Below are positions 7,917 to 16,477 of a stretch of 32,803 nt of DNA, piece by piece (position 1 is the stretch's first letter; each line of letters starts with the position of its first letter). The notes under the pieces were generated by a model, which was given only the letters and a program-made list of their open reading frames with translations, was not told the origin of the DNA and did not search any database. The DNA is from CAZHFW01 sp964531675 (GTDB lineage: Bacteria > Planctomycetota > Phycisphaerae > Phycisphaerales > UBA1924): contig CAZHFW010000042.1 in assembly GCA_964531675.1 (NCBI GenBank), forward strand, positions 1 to 32,803, read 5' to 3'. A program made the translations under genes and the position numbers.

Positions 7917-9950
7917 TCAACGAGAGGCGGTTGCCGTGGGCGCGGGCTGGGAGAGCTCGGCCCCGGCCTCCAGGATGCGCCCCCTGAGTTCCGACGCGGC
8001 CCGAAGCTGTACAAAGGTCGTGACAGGCTCGCGAAGCTCATGCATGAGCATCGCCAGCGGCGTTCTGGTGCGGAATGAACCCGCGATCGTCATGTTCGGG
8101 TCGATGCTCACGGACTCGGGTTTCTGCCCAAGCACAAACGACTGCGTCCGCTTGGCGACCTCAGTGTCCAAGTACTCGTAGCGCCAGGTCCCATCCGCGA
8201 ACTTGACGTACACCGGGATCACCAATGCGTACGCGGGGTTGTCCGCGTTGATCGTCTGGATCTGCTCCGCGGTGACGCTCAGGCTGCCGGTCGCGTCATC
8301 CCACTTGATGTCGACCTCGACGCGAGGCAGACCCGGGCGTTTGACCCACTGGTCAAAGAACCGCTCGAGCGACTGCCCACTGACTTCTTCGAAGACCTTG
8401 CGGAAATCGTCCGTCTCGGCGTTTCCGAACTTGAAGCGGTCGATGTAGAGCCTCATGGCCTTGTTGAAGACCTCATCTCCGAGTCGCGTGCGGAGCATGT
8501 GCAACACCAGGGCGCCCTTGCCGTAGACGTCGTCACCCTTGGTGAAAGGCTGTTCCGGATCCGAGTACCGATTGCTCGCCATCGCGGGCACGTCTGGCGA
8601 GGTCCCGCGATTGAGGGCCCGCTGGGGACCAAGGAACTGGAACATCTTGCGCTGGTACGCGCGGCGCGAGGCCTGACGCTCTTCGGCGGTCATCGTCGCG
8701 GGGAGCACCGTCGCGGGCGTGGGGATCGGCGCCTTCCCGGCGGTCCGGCGCATCTTCAACACCGCTGCGTATTCAGCCCACAGAGCCTCGGAGTACGAGG
8801 CCCAGCCCTCGTTCAGCCACAGGTGCTCCCAGCTCTTGCACGTCACCAGATCGCCCGTCCACTGGTGGGCCAGCTCGTGGGAGATCAGGTCATCCTGGCT
8901 CCCCTCGCCTGTCCCCGCGGACTCCAGGTACATCACGGTCGCGGAGGTGTTCTCCATCCCACCCCACTTGAAGTCGCGGCAGATCACCTGGTCGTACTTG
9001 GCCCAGGGGAAGGGCTCGTCGAAGTACGCCTCAAAGAACGCGACCATCGCCGGCGTGTCCTTGTACGCCTCGACGGTGCGGTCAAAGCGCGTCGAGGGTG
9101 CGTAGAGCCTCATCGGAAGGCCCGGACGATCAGACGACGCATCGCCCGCGGGAGCGCCGAAGTCCTTGGTCTGCCACTTCCCCACCGCCATCATGATCAG
9201 GTACGTCGGGTGAGGCTTGTCCTGAAGCCAGTGCCAGATCCGACGGCCGTTGTTCGTCGCCTTGTCGTCCACGAGCTTGCCGTTGGACAGAACCTGGAAT
9301 CCGTCCTCCACCGTCACGAAGAGCTCGGTCGTGAGCTTCTCGTTGGGGAAGTCGTGGCTCGGAATCCAGCGCCGGTTGGACTCGGGCTGACCCTGCGAGT
9401 GGATCTGCGGCGCCTGGTCTGTGGGATCAGACTCCCGGCGTCCCTTGGCGGTCCACGTGAGCCCGTTGCCGCCGTTGGCGGGATACTCGCAGGCGTACTC
9501 GATGACCACCGTCATCTTCTTGCCCGGGAGCGCGGGCTTGGGGAGGTTGATGTTCAGACGGGACTGCGCGTGGGTGAATGTCGCGTCCTTGCCATCCACA
9601 GTGACCTTGCGGACCGTGATCCCATTGCCAAACTGGTCGACCGAGCGGGCGTCCAGCACCAGGTTCGTGCGGGCCGACCCAATGGCGGACATCGTGTAGG
9701 TCGCCCGGCCGTCGAAGTGCGCGACGCTCATCGAGGGGATGTCCACGTCGAGCCTGAGGTGGGCCAGATCAAAGTGGCGCGGCCTGGGCCAGTTCGAGAG
9801 GTCGCGTCCGGTGGCGGGATCGATCCGATTGTCCGCAGCGACCTTGGGCGACTCTGGTCGCGCCAGGGCGGTCCCCGCTGCCAGCACGATGGCTGCCAGG
9901 GGGAAGACAACGGGCGCGAACCGGACAAAGGAGCGAGCGGACTTTGGCAT
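7917..9950 (-). CDS. Exported M1-family aminopeptidase
   Basis: This is a second M1 zinc aminopeptidase, 677 residues, shorter than its neighbour because it lacks the helical-repeat tail. Residues 1-30 form a signal peptide (basic start, hydrophobic core, ALA end). GGMEN is at 330-334, HELAH at 358-362 and the third zinc ligand Glu381 in NEG. Both paralogues share a mature N-terminal DPATGR(D/N) motif, an IH(S/T)QGEPE/GQPE-type stretch, a DFPNEKL/DFPNDKL stretch and DEPFPWAKY, so they arose by tandem duplication. The ATG at 9950 is preferred to an upstream TTG because it gives a compact signal peptide. It is the promoter-proximal gene of the pair and diverges from pyrG across 188 bases. Confidence 0.93.
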   Translation of the reverse strand: MPKSARSFVRFAPVVFPLAAIVLAAGTALARPESPKVAADNRIDPATGRDLSNWPRPRHFDLAHLRLDVDIPSMSVAHFDGRATYTMSAIGSARTNLVLDARSVDQFGNGITVRKVTVDGKDATFTHAQSRLNINLPKPALPGKKMTVVIEYACEYPANGGNGLTWTAKGRRESDPTDQAPQIHSQGQPESNRRWIPSHDFPNEKLTTELFVTVEDGFQVLSNGKLVDDKATNNGRRIWHWLQDKPHPTYLIMMAVGKWQTKDFGAPAGDASSDRPGLPMRLYAPSTRFDRTVEAYKDTPAMVAFFEAYFDEPFPWAKYDQVICRDFKWGGMENTSATVMYLESAGTGEGSQDDLISHELAHQWTGDLVTCKSWEHLWLNEGWASYSEALWAEYAAVLKMRRTAGKAPIPTPATVLPATMTAEERQASRRAYQRKMFQFLGPQRALNRGTSPDVPAMASNRYSDPEQPFTKGDDVYGKGALVLHMLRTRLGDEVFNKAMRLYIDRFKFGNAETDDFRKVFEEVSGQSLERFFDQWVKRPGLPRVEVDIKWDDATGSLSVTAEQIQTINADNPAYALVIPVYVKFADGTWRYEYLDTEVAKRTQSFVLGQKPESVSIDPNMTIAGSFRTRTPLAMLMHELREPVTTFVQLRAASELRGRILEAGAELSQPAPTATASR

Positions 9951-10127
9951 GCTGGGTCCCGACAAACTGGGAAGGCCCCGCTCCAAGGGGAGTCGAGTGA
10001 CCGTCCCGGATGGCTGGAAAGGGCGGAGCGTAACGGATTTGTGACGCTTGGCATGCCTCCGGGTTATCGGGATTGACCAGATTCAAACCCGCCCGTCGAA
10101 TCGACTTGTCAATCTGCGCCGTGTTGA

Positions 10128-10133
10128 TACGCT
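10128..10133 (+). promoter_or_regulatory. -10-like box for pyrG (leaderless)
   Basis: TACGCT ends five bases before the ATG at 10139. An overlapping TTGATA (10124-10129) is an alternative hexamer. A TTGTCA at 10106-10111 resembles a -35, but the spacing to TACGCT is 16 bases and only marginal. Confidence 0.4.
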
Positions 10134-10138
10134 TAGCC

Positions 10139-12211
10139 ATGCCCGCCGCGCTGAATGACTCAGAGCAGCAACGGTCCCTCCGACCCGGCAGCCCCACCAC
10201 CTTCTCGTTCAGCCAACCCCGTCCCGGGGCGGCTGTCGCAGGGCCTTCATCGGGCTCTGGTTCGGGAGCTGGTCAGGCTGACAATGGGGGGCGGGGGCAG
10301 CGCCCCGGCGCTCTGGTCGGCGCCAGCGAGTCGAACACCGACTCCGAGTTCTACTCCCCGATCCCGCCGGGCTATCAGCGCGGCCGTCATAAGTACGTGA
10401 TCGTGCTGGGCACCGTCATGTCGGGCCTGGGCAAGGGCATCTTCTGCTCGAGCCTGGCCAAGATGCTCCGGGACAAGGGCCTGGTCGTCGCCCCCATCAA
10501 GATGGAGGGCTACCTCAACATCGACTCGGGCACCCTAAACCCCTACCGCCATGGTGAGGTGTTCGTCCTCGAGGACGGCAAGGAATGCGACATGGACCTG
10601 GGGACGTACGAACGTCTCCTGGACCAGAACCTCCTGCGTCACAACTTCACGACGTCGGGTCAGATCTTCGCGGACATCCTCGAGCGCGAGCGCCAGGGCG
10701 TGTACCTCGGCCGAGACGTTCAGATGATCCCGCACGTGACCGGAGAGGTGAAGCGCCGCCTGCGTGAGCTCGCCCTCCGAGGCGATGGCACCAAGCCCGC
10801 CGACGTGGTCTTTGTCGAAGTCGGCGGCACCGTGGGCGACTACGAGAACGCCTTCTACATCGAGGCACTCCGCGAGCTCGCCTTCGAGGAAGGCCCGGGC
10901 TCGGCCTGTTTCGTCGCGCTGACGTACATCATCGAGCCCCCGGCGCTTGGTGAACAGAAGTCCAAGGCCGCCCAGCTCGGCCTGAAGCAGCTCATGGAAG
11001 CGGGCATCCAGCCCCACATCATCGCGTGCCGGGCCGAGCAGCCCTGCGGCGAGAAGGTGATGCAGAAGATCGCGATGTTCAGCAACGTGCCGTTGCGCCG
11101 CATCTTCTCCATGCACGATCGCGAGAGCATCTACACGATCCCGGAAGAGATGCGCCAGGAAGGCCTCGACCGAGAGATCATGTCGATCCTGGGCCTGCAC
11201 GACCGCGTGGACATCGCCCACGAGGACCGCTCACGCGAACGCTGGACGACCTTTGTCCGCAAGCTCACCGCGCCCAAGCAGCGCCGCGTCGCGATCGGCA
11301 TCGCGGGCAAGTACGCCAACCTCCGCGACGCCTACGCCTCGATCGACAAGTCCATCGAGCATTGCACCGCCCACCTCTCGTGCGATGTCGACCTCAACTG
11401 GATCGACACCACCGAGATCAGCGACGAGAACGTCGAGGATCACCTCCGCGAGCTTGATTGCGTGATCGTTCCCGGAGGCTTCGGCCCCCGAGGCGTCGAG
11501 GGCAAGATCTCCTGCGTCCGCTATTGCCGCGAACGCGGGGTCCCCTACCTGGGCATCTGCCTTGGATTCCAGGTCGCGGTGATCGAGTTTGCACGCCATG
11601 TGCTCGGACTCGAGAAGGCCAACTCCACCGAGTTCGATCCGGACACCCCCGATCCGGTCATCTCCGAGCTTCCCGAGCAGAAGCGCATCGAGGGTTTGGG
11701 CGGCACCATGCGTCTTGGCGGGCAGGACGTCGTCCTGACTCCCAAGTCGCTCGCGGCCCACCTCTACGGCAAGAATACCATCCGCGAGCGCTTCCGCCAT
11801 CGCTACGAGGTGGACCCGCAGTACGTCGCCCGCCTGGAAGCGGCCGGGATGATCTTCTCCGGACGCCATCCGAGCCGCCCGATCATGCAGATGCTCGAGC
11901 TCAGGCAAGATGGCGTGGACTGCGCCGTTCCGGTGGGCACCCACGCTGCCGAGCGCGTCCGCGAGGCGGCGGGCGCCCCGATCACGCCGACGAGCGTCAT
12001 CGGTGGCCCGGTCACGACGCACCCCTACTTCGTCGGCGCCCAGTTCCACCCCGAGCTCACGGGCCGTCCGCTGCGGCCGCAACCCATGTTCATGGGCCTC
12101 ATCGCCGCGGCCATCCGGCGGAAGTACGCCCCGCTCCAGCCCGACCTGCTCCGTCGTGATCCCGAGCTGGCCCGCTGGGTCCGCGGCGCGTCGCAGACCA
12201 TCGGCGTCTGA
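10139..12211 (+). CDS. pyrG: CTP synthase, divergent, with N-terminal extension
   Basis: PyrG aminates UTP to CTP with ATP and glutamine. The 690-residue protein is much longer than the usual 530-550. Residues 1-84 are a Ser/Gly/Pro-rich, probably disordered extension. The synthase domain starts near 85 with the P-loop as MSGLGKG (normally SSLGKG), KMEGYLNIDSGT in place of KxDPYxNxDxGT, HGEVFVLEDG, and EVGGTVGDYE with the metal-binding Glu. The glutaminase domain has its nucleophile Cys474 in LGICLGFQ, with His637 and Glu639 in QFHPEL, so the triad is intact. The ATG at 10139 is supported by a TANNNT box just upstream; a start nearer residue 60-80 cannot be excluded. The enzyme should be active. 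Its CTP feeds KdsB, encoded convergently next door. Confidence 0.93.
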   Translation: MPAALNDSEQQRSLRPGSPTTFSFSQPRPGAAVAGPSSGSGSGAGQADNGGRGQRPGALVGASESNTDSEFYSPIPPGYQRGRHKYVIVLGTVMSGLGKGIFCSSLAKMLRDKGLVVAPIKMEGYLNIDSGTLNPYRHGEVFVLEDGKECDMDLGTYERLLDQNLLRHNFTTSGQIFADILERERQGVYLGRDVQMIPHVTGEVKRRLRELALRGDGTKPADVVFVEVGGTVGDYENAFYIEALRELAFEEGPGSACFVALTYIIEPPALGEQKSKAAQLGLKQLMEAGIQPHIIACRAEQPCGEKVMQKIAMFSNVPLRRIFSMHDRESIYTIPEEMRQEGLDREIMSILGLHDRVDIAHEDRSRERWTTFVRKLTAPKQRRVAIGIAGKYANLRDAYASIDKSIEHCTAHLSCDVDLNWIDTTEISDENVEDHLRELDCVIVPGGFGPRGVEGKISCVRYCRERGVPYLGICLGFQVAVIEFARHVLGLEKANSTEFDPDTPDPVISELPEQKRIEGLGGTMRLGGQDVVLTPKSLAAHLYGKNTIRERFRHRYEVDPQYVARLEAAGMIFSGRHPSRPIMQMLELRQDGVDCAVPVGTHAAERVREAAGAPITPTSVIGGPVTTHPYFVGAQFHPELTGRPLRPQPMFMGLIAAAIRRKYAPLQPDLLRRDPELARWVRGASQTIGV

Positions 12212-12237
12212 TCCCCTGCTCCATTCCGGTCTACCCC

Positions 12238-12309
12238 ACCTCGTGGCACAGGTTTTTAACCTGTGACTACCCATTCCTACTTCGCGACCTCGTGACGCAG
12301 GTTTGCAGC
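12238..12309. repeat. Two diverged palindromic repeat units, 49-bp period
   Basis: The word ACCTCGTG(G/A)C(A/G)CAGGTTT occurs at 12238 and again at 12287, in the same orientation. The first unit holds a clean palindrome, CACAGGTT-TTT-AACCTGTG (12247-12265); the second is decayed. They resemble the short CACAGG...CCTGTG palindromes I associate with planctomycete intergenic regions. They lie between the convergent pyrG and kdsB stops. The T-run is inside the loop, so this is not a standard terminator. Confidence 0.65.
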
Positions 12310-12342
12310 ACGTGTCTCCCTCTTCTCCCGCGAGCTCTTCGC

Positions 12343-13089
12343 CTACCGCCCCATCCGCCGGACAAACGCCTCGTATTGCTCGGGCGTATCGATCCCCTGG
12401 CCATGCGAAGGCCTGACCGCGACCGCGATCCGGTGCCCATACCAGAGCACCCGGAGCTGTTCGAGGCTCTCGGTCTGCTCCAGAGCAGTCGGCGGCAGCT
12501 CGACGTACTTCTTCAGGAACCCGACCCGGTACACGTACAGCCCGACGTGCTTCAGAGGCTTCACGTCCCCCACGAACGCTGCATCGCGCTTGTACGGCAG
12601 CACCGATCGCGAGAAGTACATCGCGGTCGAATCCGCGCGCAGAACAACCTTCACGATGTTCGGGTTGCCCGGATCCTCACCGGGCATGAAGGGCGACGCG
12701 ATGGTCGAGACTTCGGCTCCGGTCTGTTCCAGCGCCCCCACCGCCGCGTCGATCAACGCGGGATCCATCTCGGGCTCATCACCCTGAACGTTCACCGCGA
12801 TGACGTCATCGCCAAGCCCGAGCTTCACGCAGGCTTCGGCGAGTCTGGACGTGCCGTTGGGTTGATCCACGCGCGTCAGGATGCACTCGGCGTGGAACTT
12901 CGCGCACGCATCCACGACCGACTTGTCATCCGCCGCGATCACGAACCGCGATGGCCTCCTGGCGCCGCGGGCCGCTTCGTACACGTGCTGGATCAGAGGC
13001 TTCCCGGTGCGATCCAGGAGCACCTTCCCCGGCAAGCGGGTGGACGCGAGGCGGGCGGGAATGATCGCGACGACCTCAGGCACACGCAT
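12343..13089 (-). CDS. kdsB: 3-deoxy-manno-octulosonate cytidylyltransferase
   Basis: KdsB activates KDO with CTP to CMP-KDO, the donor for the inner core of lipopolysaccharide, so this organism should make KDO-containing envelope lipid. The 248 residues match the family length. PARLASTRLPGK (residues 11-22) is the nucleotide-binding signature, followed by VIAADD, the VNVQGDEPEMDP block that carries the metal-binding Asp, HVGLYVYR, and GIDTPEQY near the end. The ATG at 13089 has a GGAAGG almost abutting it; GTG two codons later would be better spaced and is a plausible true start. It sits 21 bases after the TPR gene and is probably cotranscribed with it. It converges on pyrG, whose product is its cosubstrate. 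Confidence 0.95.
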   Translation of the reverse strand: MRVPEVVAIIPARLASTRLPGKVLLDRTGKPLIQHVYEAARGARRPSRFVIAADDKSVVDACAKFHAECILTRVDQPNGTSRLAEACVKLGLGDDVIAVNVQGDEPEMDPALIDAAVGALEQTGAEVSTIASPFMPGEDPGNPNIVKVVLRADSTAMYFSRSVLPYKRDAAFVGDVKPLKHVGLYVYRVGFLKKYVELPPTALEQTESLEQLRVLWYGHRIAVAVRPSHGQGIDTPEQYEAFVRRMGR

Positions 13090-13110
13090 TCCTTCCGGGC
13101 ATGAACCCGA

Positions 13111-14625
13111 TCACTTGGCCCGAAGGTCCGCCAGGAGCTTCTTGAGCGACTCGCGGCGGGCGCGGATGTCCTTGTAGTTGATCTGCACCACCGCGATCGA
13201 CGACGCGAGCTTGTCGGCTTCCTCGGCAGACGCCAGATCGCGGTCCTTCTCGGCTTTGGTGAGCAGCGCGGACATGAGCCCGTACTTCAGCTCCATCATC
13301 TGGTCGTTGGGCAGATCGCGCTGCTCCATCGCCCGGCGGAACGTCTCGATGGACTCGTCGAGGTACTCGATCTTGAGGAACGACTGCGCCAGGTAGTTCA
13401 GCGAGAGTGAGCGGAACTTCGCGTCGTTCTGCGACTCCTGGAAGCACGCGATCGCGTCCTCGTACATCCCCTTGTGGAGATAGCGCCGTCCGACCTCGAA
13501 CTTGAAGCGCTGATCCGTGGGATACGCCTCGGCGCAGAGCTTGAACTCCTCGAGCTCGAGGTCCACAAGCTCGTTCATCGCCTTCTCGTAGTTGCCCTTG
13601 AGCACGCCATCGCCCGGATTGGCTTCGAGCTGCTTCTTCAGGTCGGTCGCCTTGCGGCGCCCCTGCCTGATGCGGATCTCGCCCACGGTCTGCCGGTAAC
13701 GGAACTGCTTGAGGGTCTCAAAGGCCTTGAGCGAGACTTCGATCGCGCGATTCTCGTCCGCGGGCGTCCCGCGTTCCAGCAGGCGCTTGACGTAGACCGT
13801 GACCGCGGACGGATCGTCGGGGCGACGGCCGTAGTCCTCTTCCGCGGTCTTGAGCAGCCGCTCGACGGTGTCCTCGGTCTTGACGATCTTTTCGGCGTCC
13901 TCGAGCTGCTTCTGCTTGTCGAGGTTGCGCACGTTGGCCATGAAGCCGCCCTGCTGGCCGGCCTTGTCAAAGCCGCCACGGCTCATGGTCGCCTTGGCGG
14001 CCATGTTGCGGACTTCGCTTCCCAGCGGGCCATCGGCGGGGTCGAGCTTGCAGGCTTCTTCGCCCGCCTTCACCGCCAGCTCGAACGCGCCGACCTTGGC
14101 CATCGCGTTCATGAGCTTGACGAACAGGTCCTTGCGCGGACGCTTGTCGCGCATGCTGATGGGCAGGGCCCGCTCGCCGATCCAGTACGCGGGCTCGGCC
14201 AGACCGAGCTTGGCGGCATACTCCGCTGCGGTCACCGCGTTCACCGCTTCGGTCGGCTTCAGGCTCCACTCCAGCAGCGACCAGACGTAGCGATCGACGT
14301 CTGTCTTGCCCGAGATGTCCTTGATCAGGTCCTTGTCGATCGACTTCTTCCCCTCGCCCAGGAAGCCCGTGGCGGACTGGAAGAAGGACTCCATGGCGCT
14401 CATGCTGGCCGGATCGAGCTTGAGCCCGCGCAGCCAGAGGGACATGGCGTACTCGTATGCGCCGGTCTCCTGCCTGGCCTTGGCGTAGTCAAAGAACTTC
14501 TTGGCCTTCTCCGGAGAGAACTGAGGCTCGTTGCCTGCCCCTTCCGCCGGTGAAGCGCCCGCGGGCGCTGCTCCCGCGGCGCTGGAGGGCTGATCGTCCT
14601 TCTTCTTGAAGCTGAAAATACCCAA
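13111..14625 (-). CDS. Tetratricopeptide-repeat protein, unknown function
   Basis: This 504-residue soluble protein has no signal peptide. The first 30 or so residues (GIFSFKKKDD, then an Ala/Pro/Gly-rich run) are probably disordered. The rest is helical with TPR-like pairs, clearest at the C-terminal side (FEVGRRYLHKGMYEDAIACF; LNYLAQSFLKIEYLDESIETFRRA) and near the N-terminus (ARQETGAYEYAMSLWLRGLKLDPAS). A charged middle segment may be coiled coil. Such proteins usually scaffold complexes; the partner is unknown. The TTG start at 14625 is chosen because a GGAG lies nine bases upstream and conserved-looking sequence begins there. The frame stays open for 49 codons further, but that part overlaps the def promoter region and looks non-coding. 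It heads a two-gene unit with kdsB. Confidence 0.85.
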   Translation of the reverse strand: MGIFSFKKKDDQPSSAAGAAPAGASPAEGAGNEPQFSPEKAKKFFDYAKARQETGAYEYAMSLWLRGLKLDPASMSAMESFFQSATGFLGEGKKSIDKDLIKDISGKTDVDRYVWSLLEWSLKPTEAVNAVTAAEYAAKLGLAEPAYWIGERALPISMRDKRPRKDLFVKLMNAMAKVGAFELAVKAGEEACKLDPADGPLGSEVRNMAAKATMSRGGFDKAGQQGGFMANVRNLDKQKQLEDAEKIVKTEDTVERLLKTAEEDYGRRPDDPSAVTVYVKRLLERGTPADENRAIEVSLKAFETLKQFRYRQTVGEIRIRQGRRKATDLKKQLEANPGDGVLKGNYEKAMNELVDLELEEFKLCAEAYPTDQRFKFEVGRRYLHKGMYEDAIACFQESQNDAKFRSLSLNYLAQSFLKIEYLDESIETFRRAMEQRDLPNDQMMELKYGLMSALLTKAEKDRDLASAEEADKLASSIAVVQINYKDIRARRESLKKLLADLRAK

Positions 14626-14779
14626 GCGGCAACGCTCCCGTCTTTGCAGGCGGTCCTTCCCGCGCCGGTCCGCCCGTGCCCTTCCTTGGCCCGGGAGCTC
14701 GCCGGCGGGACTCTGATTGTACGGGATCGGGAAGGCCCGGACCGCCCCCCGGGAGTTCCCGCCGGGGGACAAACGCCTC

Positions 14780-14785
14780 TACGAT
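14780..14785 (+). promoter_or_regulatory. -10-like box for def (leaderless)
   Basis: TACGAT lies six bases before the ATG at 14792; no Shine-Dalgarno is seen. Confidence 0.4.
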
Positions 14786-14791
14786 GGTCCG

Positions 14792-15406
14792 ATGGCCTCC
14801 GATTCGTCCAAATCCCCAAAGTCCGCCCTTCCGACCCCCGGGTCGGCAGTCGACCCCTCCACCCTCGACATCATGATCTATCCGAAGGAGGTCCTCCGGA
14901 AGAAGGCCAAGCCCCTGGATATGGGCGACCCGCAGGTCCGGGCCAATGTCCGGGCCGTCGCCGAGCGGATGATCGAGATGATGTACGACCTTGAGGGGAT
15001 CGGTCTGGCAGCCCCCCAGGTTGGCCTGCCTTGGCGGATGTTCGTGGTCGACATCGAGCCCGCCGAGCCCGGGGACGCCAACCTTCGCCCCTCCACGTGC
15101 ACCGACGGCCCCGCGGTGTACATCAACCCGGTGCTGTCCAGCCCCCGGGGGGATCTGGAACCCTCCGAGGAGGGGTGCCTCTCCCTCCCCAAGGTCCGGG
15201 GAGACGTCATTCGCCCCACGACCATCAACATCACCGCCCTGGACCTTGACGGAAAGCCTTTCAGCGTCGAGGGCACGGGCTTGCTCGCCCGCTGCTGGCA
15301 GCACGAGACCGACCACCTCGATGGCGTGCTCATTCTGGACAAGCTGACCCAGGCTGCCCGCCTCAAGAACCGGGTCGCCATCCGCAATCTCGAGCAGAAC
15401 GCCTGA
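14792..15406 (+). CDS. def: Peptide deformylase
   Basis: Deformylase removes the N-formyl group from nascent proteins at the ribosome exit. All three family motifs are present: GIGLAAPQVG (motif 1, residues 69-78), EGCLSLP with the metal-ligand Cys129 (motif 2), and QHETDHLDG with the HExxH metal site at 171-175 (motif 3). At 204 residues it is slightly longer than average because of a polar, Ser/Pro-rich N-terminal tail of about 25 residues. The ATG at 14792 is chosen over an upstream start because a TANNNT box sits directly before it. It diverges from the TPR gene across 166 bases and is followed 87 bases later by the dehydrogenase gene, which appears to have its own promoter. Confidence 0.96.
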   Translation: MASDSSKSPKSALPTPGSAVDPSTLDIMIYPKEVLRKKAKPLDMGDPQVRANVRAVAERMIEMMYDLEGIGLAAPQVGLPWRMFVVDIEPAEPGDANLRPSTCTDGPAVYINPVLSSPRGDLEPSEEGCLSLPKVRGDVIRPTTINITALDLDGKPFSVEGTGLLARCWQHETDHLDGVLILDKLTQAARLKNRVAIRNLEQNA

Positions 15407-15481
15407 GGCTTCCCTGACGACGAGCGTCAGGATCCCCCCGGCAGCGCCGGGACCGGGTTTCACCCCGCGACTTGGCGCGGG

Positions 15482-15487
15482 TATCCT
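15482..15487 (+). promoter_or_regulatory. -10-like box for 3-hydroxyacyl-CoA dehydrogenase gene (leaderless)
   Basis: TATCCT is followed by six bases and the ATG at 15494. A weak -35 candidate, TTTCAC at 15458-15463, lies 18 bases upstream. No Shine-Dalgarno is seen. Confidence 0.5.
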
Positions 15488-15493
15488 GCGTTT

Positions 15494-16387
15494 ATGTCAA
15501 ACATCTCCACGATTGCGGTGTGCGGCGCGGGTCAGATGGGCGGCGGCATTGCCCAGGTGGCCGCGGTCAAGGGCTTCAAGACCTTCGTCTTCGACAGCCA
15601 GAACGAGGCGCTGAGGAAGTGCCAGGACACCCACGCCAAGCGGCTGGCGCGGGACGTCGAGAAGCAGAAGATGACCCAGGCCGACGCGGATGCGGCCCTG
15701 AAGCGCATCACCTACGTGCACCATCTGGAACAGATCAAAGACGCGGACATCGTCATTGAGGCGATCGTCGAGGATGCCGCGGTCAAGTGCGACCTCTTCG
15801 GCAAGCTCGCCCGCATCTTCACCGGGAACCAGATCCTGGCCTCCAACACCAGCTCGATCAGTATCACGCAGATCGCCGCAGCCGCGGCCAAGGCTGCCGG
15901 CTCTCAGAATGCCCAGGCCACCGCCTCCCGCGTGATCGGGATGCACTTCTTCTATCCCGTTCCGGTCATGCAGCTCGTCGAAGTGATCAACGGCCTGCAG
16001 ACCAGCAAGGACGTGACCGCCAAGGTCATCGAGCTCTCCAAGACGCTCGGCAAGACGCCGGTCCCTGCCAACGACCGCGCGGGCTTCATTTCCAACCGCG
16101 TCCTGATGCCCATGATCAATGAGGCCTTCTACGCCTGGATGGAAGGCGTCGCCGAGCCCCAGCATCTTGACGAGATCATGAAGCTCGGCTGCAACTTCCC
16201 CATGGGCCCCCTGCGCCTGGCCGACTTCATCGGCCTGGACACGTGCGCCCACATCATGAATGTGTTGGCCGATGGACTCAACAACGACCGGTATCGCCCC
16301 TGCCCCTTGCTCCAGCAGCTCGTGACCGCGGGCCGCCTGGGCGACAAGACCGGCCGCGGCGTGTTCGACTACTCCCAGCAAAAGTAA
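15494..16387 (+). CDS. 3-hydroxybutyryl-CoA / 3-hydroxyacyl-CoA dehydrogenase
   Basis: This NAD-dependent enzyme interconverts (S)-3-hydroxyacyl-CoA and 3-oxoacyl-CoA. At 297 residues it is the single-function short-chain form (Hbd/FadB-like), not a fusion with a hydratase. It has the Rossmann motif GAGQMGGGIA (residues 11-20), NTSS (117-120) and the catalytic pair His150 in GMHFFYPVP with Glu162 in LVEVI, then NDRAGFISNR and a C-terminal dimerisation domain with the MGPLRLADFIGLD block. The usual role is in butanoate-type metabolism or beta-oxidation. No other gene of those pathways is nearby apart from the distant fabH. The TATCCT box six bases before the ATG fixes the start, and a strong terminator follows. 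Confidence 0.93.
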   Translation: MSNISTIAVCGAGQMGGGIAQVAAVKGFKTFVFDSQNEALRKCQDTHAKRLARDVEKQKMTQADADAALKRITYVHHLEQIKDADIVIEAIVEDAAVKCDLFGKLARIFTGNQILASNTSSISITQIAAAAAKAAGSQNAQATASRVIGMHFFYPVPVMQLVEVINGLQTSKDVTAKVIELSKTLGKTPVPANDRAGFISNRVLMPMINEAFYAWMEGVAEPQHLDEIMKLGCNFPMGPLRLADFIGLDTCAHIMNVLADGLNNDRYRPCPLLQQLVTAGRLGDKTGRGVFDYSQQK

Positions 16388-16427
16388 GACTCGGGCGGTT
16401 CAGCCCGGTTTCCAAACTCGGGATCAC

Positions 16428-16462
16428 AAGGGCCGGCGGAGCAACCCGCCGGCCCTTTGTTT
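16428..16462 (+). terminator. Rho-independent terminator after 3-hydroxyacyl-CoA dehydrogenase gene
   Basis: A perfect 12-bp stem AAGGGCCGGCGG / CCGCCGGCCCTT (16428-16439 and 16446-16457) with a six-base loop runs into TTTGTTT. It begins 41 bases after the stop codon. Confidence 0.9.
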
Positions 16463-16477
16463 GGTACAAACAACACC

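Noticed and set aside
7865..8041. A 59-codon N-terminal extension of the second M1 peptidase
   Set aside because: It overlaps the end of the upstream paralogue and would bury the signal peptide; the ATG at 7864 is better.
5291..10076. Long plus-strand open frames over the two M1 peptidases
   Set aside because: They mirror the coding strand of recognised enzymes and contain no motif or start signal.
12211..12343. pyrG and kdsB as a functional operon
   Set aside because: They are convergent, so they cannot be cotranscribed; the metabolic link through CTP may be chance proximity.
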